Shown here: positions 7,563 to 13,625 of the stretch, in pieces
How positions within the stretch are numbered: the first letter of the stretch is position 1
Layout of the letters: every line of letters begins with the position of its first letter
Source of the DNA: an uncultured Acetobacteraceae bacterium
GTDB lineage: Bacteria > Pseudomonadota > Alphaproteobacteria > Acetobacterales > Acetobacteraceae
Assembly (NCBI GenBank): GCA_937874445.1
Contig: CALNAL010000382.1
Span: forward strand, 1-18,618
Length of the DNA: 18,618 nt
Direction of reading: 5' to 3'
The notes under the pieces: model-generated
Told to the model about the DNA's origin: nothing
What the model saw: the letters and a program-made list of their open reading frames with translations, nothing else
The model's database searches: none
Program-made: the position numbers and the translations under genes

Positions 7563-8459
7563 GTGCAGATCAATTTCGAACTGTTCGATCTACGCGCCTT
7601 CATCGTCGTCGTCGAATTCGGCAACTTTCGCAAGGCGGCAGATGTCCTGAATGTCTCGCAGCCGGCGCTGTCACGCCGCATTCAGCTGCTGGAGCGCAGC
7701 CTCGGCGGAGCATTGCTGGAGCGGTCCACGCGTCACGTCGCCCCCACCGCTTTCGGGCGCGAAATTGAACCGCTCGCGAGACGGTTGATCGACGAGGTGG
7801 AAAACCAGCTGCTCTCCATCACCGGCGTATCGGGGCAGCAGAGCGGGCAGGTAACGATCGCCTGCGTTCCAACGGGGGCATTCTATTTTCTGCCACGCTC
7901 CATCAAACGCTTCCATGAGTTCTATCCACGCATCCGCTTCCGGATTCTCGATCTTTCCTCGCCGGCCGCGCTGGATGCCGTCGCCACGGGAGAGGCGGAA
8001 TTCGGCATCAATTTCTCGGGCTCGCTGCAGGCCAATCTCGACTTCACGCCGCTGGCCGAGGACCCTTTCGTTGTGGCCTGCCGGCGCGACCATCCCTTTG
8101 CGACCCGGACATCGGTGGCCTGGCACGAACTCCAGGACCAGATCCTCATCGGTGTCAGCCGCGCCAGTGGCAACCGTGTTCTGCTCGACAACGCGCTGGC
8201 GCGGACCCCCCTGCACGTCAGCTGGTTCTATGAAGTCAACCACCTCACGACCTCTCTCGGCCTCGTGGAGAGGGGACTCGGCCTGTCGGTGCTGCCGCGC
8301 CTGGCAATGCCGCCGGACGATCACCCGGTGCTGATGGCACTTCCGCTGACCGATCCGGTGGTGACGCGCACGATCGGCATCGTCGAACGCCACGGCGGTC
8401 AGCTGTCCCCCGCGGCCCAGCGTTTTCGCGACATGCTGACGAGCGAAACAACCAAGTGA
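7563..8459 (+). CDS. LysR-family transcriptional regulator
   Basis: A 298-aa LysR-type regulator. The N-terminal winged helix-turn-helix covers about residues 6-65 (FGNFRKAADVLNVSQPALSR at 19-38, then RIQLLERSLGG), and a periplasmic-binding-like effector domain starts near residue 92. The GTG start at 7563 is supported by GGGAGG at 7551-7556, and it begins 15 nt after the LarA homologue. It lies inside the operon in the same direction rather than divergently transcribed as is usual for LysR genes, so it probably regulates the operon that encodes it, perhaps through the dyads at 364-385. The inducer is probably the pathway substrate or an intermediate (inference). Confidence 0.9.
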   Translation: MQINFELFDLRAFIVVVEFGNFRKAADVLNVSQPALSRRIQLLERSLGGALLERSTRHVAPTAFGREIEPLARRLIDEVENQLLSITGVSGQQSGQVTIACVPTGAFYFLPRSIKRFHEFYPRIRFRILDLSSPAALDAVATGEAEFGINFSGSLQANLDFTPLAEDPFVVACRRDHPFATRTSVAWHELQDQILIGVSRASGNRVLLDNALARTPLHVSWFYEVNHLTTSLGLVERGLGLSVLPRLAMPPDDHPVLMALPLTDPVVTRTIGIVERHGGQLSPAAQRFRDMLTSETTK

Positions 8460-8631
8460 TCTTCACGATGTTCTGGTCGTGCACGAAATCCAAGGGATCA
8501 TTCTCCGGAGCCCGTGGTGGTGATTCGGCATGGCGGGAGGGTCTCTCCTCGGCCGTGTTTCCACCCTGCACGGGAGAGGCAGGCGACACCCGGTGTGGAT
8601 CGGTCCGGGCCAACGGACAGGGAGAGATGGC
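8460..8631 (+). promoter_or_regulatory. Structured 172-nt leader between the LysR gene and larC
   Basis: This is by far the longest gap inside the operon. It contains a two-part stem-loop: CTCTCC (8543-8548) with GGAGAG (8573-8578), and CCGTG (8553-8557) with CACGG (8569-8573), competing for one G at 8573, around a loop of about 11 nt. Further GC-rich repeats follow up to the GGAGAG ribosome binding site at 8621-8626, itself a second copy of the hairpin's 3' arm. The 5' arm could therefore pair with either copy, a possible translational switch. I do not recognise a described riboswitch class. It may also be an internal promoter region. Confidence 0.35.
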
Positions 8632-9978
8632 GTGACACCTTGCCTCTTTGACGACATGAGTGGAAAGATCCTGCATATTCACCTCGACGCCATCGGCGGT
8701 GTTGCCGGCGACATGTTTGTCGCGGCCCTGCTTACTGCGCTGCCCTTCCTTGAGACGCGGGTGAGCGCGGATCTGGCGGCAGTGCTGCCCCCTCTGGCCG
8801 GCCATCCGGAGCTTGAGCGGGGCACCAGCGGGGGCATCGCAGCCCGACGATTCCGATTGGTGCCTCCAGGCGAATCGGGGACCGCCCCCGCGGTGGCACA
8901 GACACATCAGCATGTCCACGATCCCCATTCCCATGATTTCCATTCCCATGATTTAGGCGAACAGGATCGTGTCCCCGATCGCCGTGGCCGAACGTCGCCG
9001 GTTCCAACCGCCCCCGTCCACTACGGCGAACTCGTCTCCCTGATCCAGAAAGCCCAGCTCTCCGCAGGCACCGCCGCCCAGGCACTCGCGATCCTGCGCC
9101 GTCTCGCCGAGGCGGAAGGCCAGGTTCACGGCATGCCGATCGAAGAGGTGCATTTTCACGAAATTGCCGACTGGGATTCGCTCATGGATGTCGTCGCGGC
9201 GGGTTCGATCGCCGCAGCCCTCGGAGAGGTGCGCTGGAGCGTCTCCGACCTGCCGCGAGGAGGGGGACGGGTGCGGACCCGACACGGGCTGATGCCGGTA
9301 CCGGCGCCCGCCACGACACAGCTCCTGTTGGGATTCCGGCTGTGCGATGATGGCATCTCCGGCGAACGGGTGACACCGACCGGAGCCGCGATTCTTGCCC
9401 ATCTGGTCGATCCCGAGAGTCTCCCGCCCACCGGCCAGCGGTTGTGCGCGACCGGCTTCGGCGCGGGCTCGCGCGAGCTGCCCGGCCTGCCGAACGTGCT
9501 GCGCGCCCTGGTATGGGAGACCGCCCCTCTGCGGACCGGGGCCGGACACGATACCCCCGAGGAAGTCTGTGTTCTGGCCTTCGATGTGGACGACATGACC
9601 GGCGAGGAGATCGGCGTTGCCGCCGAGCGCCTGCGCGGGGCGAGCGGCGTGCTCGACCTCAGCCTCGGCCTGCGCCTGGGCAAGAAGTCCCGCCCGCTCA
9701 CCGAGTTCCGTCTGCTGGTCGCCCCGGAACGGAGGAGTGCCGTCGCCGATCTTTGCCTGCGCGAGACCTCGACGATCGGCGTGCGCTGGCATGTGGAGGA
9801 GCGGCGCGTGCTGACACGCCGCAGCGACACCGCCAAAGGGCCCGAGGGACCGCTGCGGCGCAAGCTGGTCGAACGGCCGGACGGTGGCACCACAGCCAAG
9901 GTAGAAAGCGACGATGTCGCCGGCCTCGAAGGATTCGCAGCCCGCCGCGCCGCGGTACGACGGGCAGAGGAAGCATAA
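8632..9978 (+). CDS. larC: LarC, nickel insertion enzyme for NPN cofactor synthesis
   Basis: A 448-aa LarC, the CTP-dependent cyclometallase that inserts nickel into the bis-thiocarboxylate pincer precursor. N-terminal LarC1 region: HIHLDAIGGVAGDMFVAALL (15-34). A His-rich linker at 92-106 (HQHVHDPHSHDFHSHD) probably holds nickel. Then VHFHEIADWDS (173-183), a LarC2 part with FDVDDMTGEE (317-326), and GKKSRP (350-355). It is one continuous frame, unlike L. plantarum where larC1 and larC2 are joined by frameshifting. GTG at 8632 is chosen because GGAGAG (8621-8626) lies 5 nt upstream; ATG 8656 is closer to the conserved domain but has no ribosome binding site. The stop overlaps the larE start by one base. 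Confidence 0.92.
   Translation: MTPCLFDDMSGKILHIHLDAIGGVAGDMFVAALLTALPFLETRVSADLAAVLPPLAGHPELERGTSGGIAARRFRLVPPGESGTAPAVAQTHQHVHDPHSHDFHSHDLGEQDRVPDRRGRTSPVPTAPVHYGELVSLIQKAQLSAGTAAQALAILRRLAEAEGQVHGMPIEEVHFHEIADWDSLMDVVAAGSIAAALGEVRWSVSDLPRGGGRVRTRHGLMPVPAPATTQLLLGFRLCDDGISGERVTPTGAAILAHLVDPESLPPTGQRLCATGFGAGSRELPGLPNVLRALVWETAPLRTGAGHDTPEEVCVLAFDVDDMTGEEIGVAAERLRGASGVLDLSLGLRLGKKSRPLTEFRLLVAPERRSAVADLCLRETSTIGVRWHVEERRVLTRRSDTAKGPEGPLRRKLVERPDGGTTAKVESDDVAGLEGFAARRAAVRRAEEA
8926..8954 (+). repeat. Two 14-bp direct copies (15-bp period) encoding the His-rich linker of LarC
   Basis: CATTCCCATGATTT occurs at 8926-8939 and again at 8941-8954, encoding HSHDF then HSHDL. The repeat lies in the flexible metal-binding linker of LarC and adds five residues with two histidines per unit, so it looks like an in-frame expansion. 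Confidence 0.8.
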
Positions 9979-10814
9979 TGATTCTCGAATCGATTCCGCA
10001 ATCTCTTCTGGATGTGATCTCCAGCCACGCTGCCCTGGCCGTGGCGGTCAGCGGCGGCGTGGACAGCATGGTGCTCGCCCATGTCGTGCATGCGCACACG
10101 CCGACCCGCCTCGTTGCCTTTCATGCCACCTCGCCGGCGGTGCCGGCTGCCGCCACCGAGCGGGTCAAGGCCCACGCGGCCCGCTGTGGCTGGGACCTCC
10201 ACCTGATCGACGCCCAGGAACTAGCCGACCCGGCCTACCAGGCCAACCCTGTGGACCGCTGCTTCTACTGCAAATCCCGCCTCTACGGACGGATGAGCCA
10301 CCTGACGGACCTGCCGATGGCCTCCGGCACCAATCTTGACGATCTCGGCGACTACCGTCCCGGCCTCGTCGCGGCACGCGAAGCCGGGGTTGTGCATCCG
10401 TTCGTCGCAGCCGGGCTGTGCAAGATCGCCATCTATGCCATCGCCCGGCTCCTCGGCCTTGACGATCTGGCCGCCCTGCCGGCCCAGCCGTGTCTGGCCA
10501 GCCGCATCGAGACCGGCATCCACGTCGATGCGGATACGCTCGCCTTCATCGAACGCGCCGAACTCCGCCTTGCCGAACTTCTGCCGCCGGGAAGCACGCT
10601 GCGGTGCCGCATGACCGCGCGCGGAGTGGTGATCGAAACCGCCCCGTTCCCCGCCCCCTCCGTGCAGGCACGCATCGACGCGGAGATCGGCGCGCTGTGC
10701 CGCGCGGCCCGGCGCCCCTATGCGGGATCGCGCACCTACCATCGGGGCTCGGCCTTTCTTCACCCGGAGAAAACCGAAGGGGCTTCCGCCTCCGGCGGGG
10801 TCCGCCTCAGATGA
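9978..10814 (+). CDS. larE: LarE, ATP-dependent sulfur transferase for NPN cofactor synthesis
   Basis: A 278-aa LarE of the PP-loop ATP pyrophosphatase family, which adenylates the pyridine dicarboxylate mononucleotide made by LarB and inserts sulfur. The PP-loop SGGVDS is at 25-30. Other conserved stretches are RCFYCKSRLYG (94-104), SGTNLDDLGDYRPG (116-129) and PCLASR (171-176); C172 is the candidate for the sacrificial sulfur-donor cysteine described in some LarE proteins. Other LarE proteins use an iron-sulfur cluster, and I cannot tell which applies here. The start ATG overlaps the larC stop (TAATG), with AGAGGAAG upstream; the 3' end overlaps larB by four bases (ATGA). Strong translational coupling. 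Confidence 0.93.
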   Translation: MILESIPQSLLDVISSHAALAVAVSGGVDSMVLAHVVHAHTPTRLVAFHATSPAVPAAATERVKAHAARCGWDLHLIDAQELADPAYQANPVDRCFYCKSRLYGRMSHLTDLPMASGTNLDDLGDYRPGLVAAREAGVVHPFVAAGLCKIAIYAIARLLGLDDLAALPAQPCLASRIETGIHVDADTLAFIERAELRLAELLPPGSTLRCRMTARGVVIETAPFPAPSVQARIDAEIGALCRAARRPYAGSRTYHRGSAFLHPEKTEGASASGGVRLR

Positions 10815-11482
10815 CCGGCGATTTCGTCATCGACTGGGAGCGCACCCAGAGAACCGGCGCGACGGAGGCGATCTTCTGCGAAGGCAAAAGCGCCGCGCAG
10901 ATCGCCGCGATCCTGCGCGCGGCAGGCGAACGGCGCCTGTTCCTGACACGCCTCTCCGCCGACAGCCTGACCGCATTGCCGGCCGACATCGCCGCGCGCC
11001 TCGACTACGATCCGGTATCTCGGACGGCCGTGCTCGGCGCCTGCGTTCCGGCGCAGGAGACACCGCGCATCTGTCTCGTCGCCGCAGGAACGTCCGATCT
11101 TCCTGTCGCCCACGAGGCGGGCCGAGCCCTTGCTTTCCATGGCCGCGCCGCGACGCTCGTGGCCGATGTCGGTGTGGCCGGGCTGTGGCGCCTGATGGAA
11201 CGGCTGGAGGAAATTCGACGGCACGATGTCATCATCGCTGCCGCCGGGATGGAAGGCGCCCTGTTCTCCGTGCTGGCCGGCCTCGTCGCCGCCCCGCTCA
11301 TCGCCGTGCCGACCTCGATCGGCTATGGCGTGGCCCGGGGCGGCCGGGCGGCTCTCTCCTCGGCTCTGGCGTCCTGTGCCCCCGGCCTGGTAACCGTCAA
11401 TATCGACAACGGCTACGGGGCAGCCTGCGCGGCCTTGCGCATCCTCGCGGCCATCGATCACGCTGGAGCTGGCTGCCGGTGA
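10811..11482 (+). CDS. larB: LarB, NaAD carboxylase/hydrolase, first step of NPN synthesis
   Basis: A 223-aa LarB, related to the PurE carboxylase family. LarB carboxylates C5 of the pyridinium ring of nicotinic acid adenine dinucleotide and cleaves the phosphoanhydride, giving the dicarboxylate substrate of LarE. Visible motifs are the LarB N-terminal segment DWERTQRTGATEAIFCEGKS (8-27) and the PurE-like core with AAGTSDLPVAHEA (91-103), AAGMEGALFSVLAGL (144-158), VPTSIGYG (166-173) and NIDNGYGA (197-204). ATG at 10811 overlaps the larE stop. It is the last intact gene of the operon. The order larC-larE-larB differs from the L. plantarum larABCDE order. Confidence 0.93.
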   Translation: MTGDFVIDWERTQRTGATEAIFCEGKSAAQIAAILRAAGERRLFLTRLSADSLTALPADIAARLDYDPVSRTAVLGACVPAQETPRICLVAAGTSDLPVAHEAGRALAFHGRAATLVADVGVAGLWRLMERLEEIRRHDVIIAAAGMEGALFSVLAGLVAAPLIAVPTSIGYGVARGGRAALSSALASCAPGLVTVNIDNGYGAACAALRILAAIDHAGAGCR

Positions 11483-11512
11483 AGCCACCCGGGGCCGGTA
11501 TTGTATTTGATT

Positions 11513-11562
11513 TCAATAATATTATTGAGTAATGAATTTTCTCGTTATTGTACAGGAATAAC
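11513..11562. promoter_or_regulatory. AT-rich palindromes downstream of larB
   Basis: TCAATAATATTATTGA (11513-11528) is a perfect 16-bp palindrome. A second inverted repeat, GTTATT-N7-AATAAC, follows at 11544-11562. Both lie in an AT-rich island between larB and the prpF relic. The GTTATT/AATAAC arms resemble part of the operator-like region at 364-390, so one regulator might bind both, but the match is short. They may have controlled the prpF gene when it was intact. Confidence 0.35.
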
Positions 11563-11764
11563 ATGACGAACACGCTGCTTCCGCCAGCAGGATTCATGAC
11601 GGCCTTTTCCAGAAATAAGGCGCTTATTTTCCACATATATTCACGAATTGTATCAATACTTCAAATAATAAAATCACCTCATGCGAATTTATTTCCCTAA
11701 ATTGCTCACAGTGATCGGGAGCGCCGTGAATCACGGACGCCCCGGCATCGTCAAGGAGCGACGG

Positions 11765-12624
11765 ATGGAAGCGGGCGCGATCTCTTTTCTTTTCATGCGA
11801 GGGGGCGCGTCTCACAGTTCATATTTTATTCGTAACGATATGTCCAGGACCGCCAGGCGCTTGCCGAAACCCTGCTCGCCGTCACCGGGGCCGGCAGCAC
11901 GGGCAATCCGGGTCATACGCTCGTGCGTATTCGTGCCATCAACACCAATACTCTCGTCGAGGCATCAGTCCCTCCCCCCGACGGTACAGTGCAGTACGCC
12001 CCCCGCCCGCACGGGTCCGGCGACCGCCCCCATCGCCCTCAACTCCATGCACGTCGCCGGGTCCAAGACGGACCGTCTCGTGCCTACCGGAACTCCGCGC
12101 GGCACCATCGGCAGTATCGAGGTCTCCTGCATCGATGCCGCCATGCCCATGGTTCTGGCGCGTGCCGACCGCTTCAGCGTGACCGGCCATGAAAGCGAAG
12201 CCGAACTCGACGCCAACCGCGACCTGTTCGCCCGGATAGAATCGATCCGCCTGAAGGCTGCCCGTCGCATGGGCATGGGCATGGGCGATGTGAGCCCTTC
12301 GGTCGTGCCCAAGTTCGGTCTTCTCGCGCCAGCCCGCAACGGAGGGACCATCTGCTCGCGCTACTTTCTGCCCTGGAGCTGCCACCCAAGCCATGCCATC
12401 ACCGGAGGCATCTGCGTCAGCGCTGCCGTGCTCCTCCGGGCAGCATCGCGGCCGACCTGCTCAAGACCACGCTTGTCCCCTCGCAGGCCACGATCGTCAG
12501 TGCCCCCCTCCGGCAGCCTCAGACTGCAAGCGGAATTCGCTCTCCGCGGCACCGAACTCGACCTCAAGCGCGTCGGCATCACTCGTACGGCCCGCAAGCT
12601 GGCAGCCGGCCATGCTCGTCTGAC
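11765..12624 (+). pseudogene. Degenerate prpF-family isomerase gene
   Basis: PrpF-family proteins (2-methylaconitate isomerase, 4-oxalomesaconate tautomerase relatives) are recognisable in pieces. ATG 11765 has AAGGAG at 11753-11758 and starts with FMRGGASHSSYF, like the family's MRGGTSKG motif. The match shifts frame near 11847 (DRQALAETLLAVTGAG, then HTLVRIRAINTNTLVEASV), returns to the first frame at about 12000-12010 (APIALNSMHVAGSKTDRLVPTGTP, SCIDAAMPMVLARAD, VTGHESEAELDANRDLFARI, GGTICSRYFLP), loses one base in a C run near 12435 (PGSIAADLLK) and shifts again near 12530 (VGITRTARKLAAG). About 100 residues appear deleted after STGNP. It is clearly non-functional. Association with MmgE/PrpD enzymes suggests it once served this pathway or a related one. 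Confidence 0.85.
12008..12169 (+). repeat. 162-bp direct repeat, copy A (inside the prpF relic)
   Basis: Aligns without gaps to 15623-15784, offset 3615 bp. I count 12 mismatches in 162, about 93% identity. Both copies read on the plus strand in the frame giving SMHVAGSKT or FMHVAGSKT and VSCIDAAM. Confidence 0.9.
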
Positions 12625-12761
12625 CTCCGGGTGTGGGCCGCCCAGGGGTCTGGCGGGCTTTTCCGGTGCCCTTCACAACCCCGGCCGGCAACTGCGCCTG
12701 CCGGCAGCAGGCAGGAGGTGCATTCACGCAACCCCGCCAACCCCGCGAGCGGGACCTGGCG
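12625..12761. other. Gap between the prpF relic and the GntR gene
   Basis: GC-rich stretch of about 137 bp with no recognisable gene. It falls between convergent units, so a terminator might be expected, but I see no clear hairpin with a T tract on either strand. Confidence 0.4.
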
Positions 12762-13412
12762 TCAGTTACTTTCCTGCAATTTCTTGAAATGTTCGCGTAA
12801 TTTATTGTATGCCTTCATTTTGTGCTTCTCCATGAACTTCTGGAGTCCAACGCCATCCTTGTTTTTTATGAAGGAAATTATATCGTCGTGCTCTTCGACC
12901 GACGTCTCCGTCGTGCTCGGAAACAGCTCAAAAACCGCCTTCGTATAGAGTTGAAGCAGCAGGAGACGATCCATGCACTTTATAATATAGTCATTCCCAC
13001 TGGCCTCGACGATCACCCTATGGAATTCGCGGTTTGCATTCGAATAATCAGCGTAATTCTGTTCTTCATTGAATTTCTTGCACTTCGCCTGAATCTTCCT
13101 GAGTTCCTTCACGAGTTCCGGCGTCGCGCGCTCGGCCGCAAGCTTGGCGGCCAGAGGCTCCAGGACCTCCCGGACCTCCAGCATATTCTGCATTTCTTCA
13201 AGAGAGAACGGCTTGACTATCGACCCCTTGTGCGGGCTCATCTCGATCAATTCTTCGGCGGACAATTCCTTCAGGGCCTCCCGCACCGGGATGTCGCTGC
13301 TCTGATACGTTGCCGCCAGCTGACGAATTTTCAGACGTGTATTGGCCTTCAATTCTCCAGATAAAATTTTACCCTTCAGATCGTAATAAATCTCCTTGGC
13401 TATGGTATTCAC
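12762..13412 (-). CDS. GntR-family regulator with FCD effector domain
   Basis: A 216-aa protein: N-terminal winged helix about residues 1-68 (EIYYDLKGKILSGELKANTR, IPVREALKELSAEELIEMSP), then an all-helical FCD domain (MLEVREVLEPLAAKLAAERA, ANREFHRVIVEASGND, EEHDDIISFI) that in relatives binds organic acids, often with a metal. The GTG at 13412 is chosen because GGAGA lies about 8 nt upstream; the frame is open to 13472 but without support. Base composition is unlike the neighbours (21 G/C in 60 bases at 12781-12840) and the protein is rich in Lys, Glu, Ile and Asn, suggesting separate acquisition. It may regulate itself, fumC or the organic-acid operon (inference). Confidence 0.88.
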   Translation of the reverse strand: MNTIAKEIYYDLKGKILSGELKANTRLKIRQLAATYQSSDIPVREALKELSAEELIEMSPHKGSIVKPFSLEEMQNMLEVREVLEPLAAKLAAERATPELVKELRKIQAKCKKFNEEQNYADYSNANREFHRVIVEASGNDYIIKCMDRLLLLQLYTKAVFELFPSTTETSVEEHDDIISFIKNKDGVGLQKFMEKHKMKAYNKLREHFKKLQESN

Positions 13413-13447
13413 AAAAAATCTCCAGGAATTTGCACCAAACCATGTAC

Positions 13448-13490
13448 TCCGGTGTGGCGTTTCGATTTCCACACAATCCGGCGTGGCTTT
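13448..13490 (-). promoter_or_regulatory. Repeats upstream of the GntR gene, candidate operator
   Basis: Two near-identical direct repeats, TCCGGTGTGGCGTTT (13448-13462) and TCCGGCGTGGCTTT (13477-13490), lie about 40-80 bp upstream of the GTG start. Nested between them is an inverted repeat, GTGTGG (13452-13457) with CCACAC (13469-13474). Such an arrangement upstream of a GntR gene suggests autoregulation, but the binding protein is not shown by sequence. Confidence 0.4.
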
Positions 13491-13581
13491 AGCAAAAATC
13501 CATCCTGTTTAAAATGATTTTTCAATCCACTGATCCCATCGCTCCCGGGATGCTCCGCGTCGCCATCGCTCCTCCCTTCGG

Positions 13582-13615
13582 GGGCGGGGGGCGGCGCGGC
13601 CGCCGTTCCCCGCCC
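13582..13615 (-). terminator. Strong GC hairpin just downstream of fumC
   Basis: GGGCGGGG (13582-13589) pairs with CCCCGCCC (13608-13615), and inside it GGCGG (13590-13594) pairs with CCGCC (13600-13604), giving 13 base pairs with small bulges. It starts 10 nt after the fumC stop. There is no T tract on the fumC strand, so it may be an mRNA-stabilising or Rho-assisted end rather than a classical intrinsic terminator. Confidence 0.5.
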
Positions 13616-13625
13616 GCTGTCGGGT

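Noticed and set aside
8530..8631. Earlier ATG start for larC at 8530
   Set aside because: The added 34 residues are not part of the LarC family and there is no ribosome binding site; GTG 8632 has GGAGAG at proper spacing.
8460..8631. Cobalamin or glycine riboswitch in the larC leader
   Set aside because: Some words resemble glycine-aptamer pieces (GGAGAG, GGACAG), but the conserved order and core are missing, and I see no B12-box.
8632..9978. Programmed frameshift between larC1 and larC2 as in L. plantarum
   Set aside because: The gene is one continuous open frame here.
12269..12286. Threefold ATGGGC repeat in the prpF relic as a functional element
   Set aside because: Probably simple slippage in a decaying gene (in-frame extension of an RMG-type motif).
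11681..12787. Treating the 368-aa plus-strand frame after larB as an intact protein
   Set aside because: PrpF homology moves between frames along it; only parts of this frame are the ancestral one.
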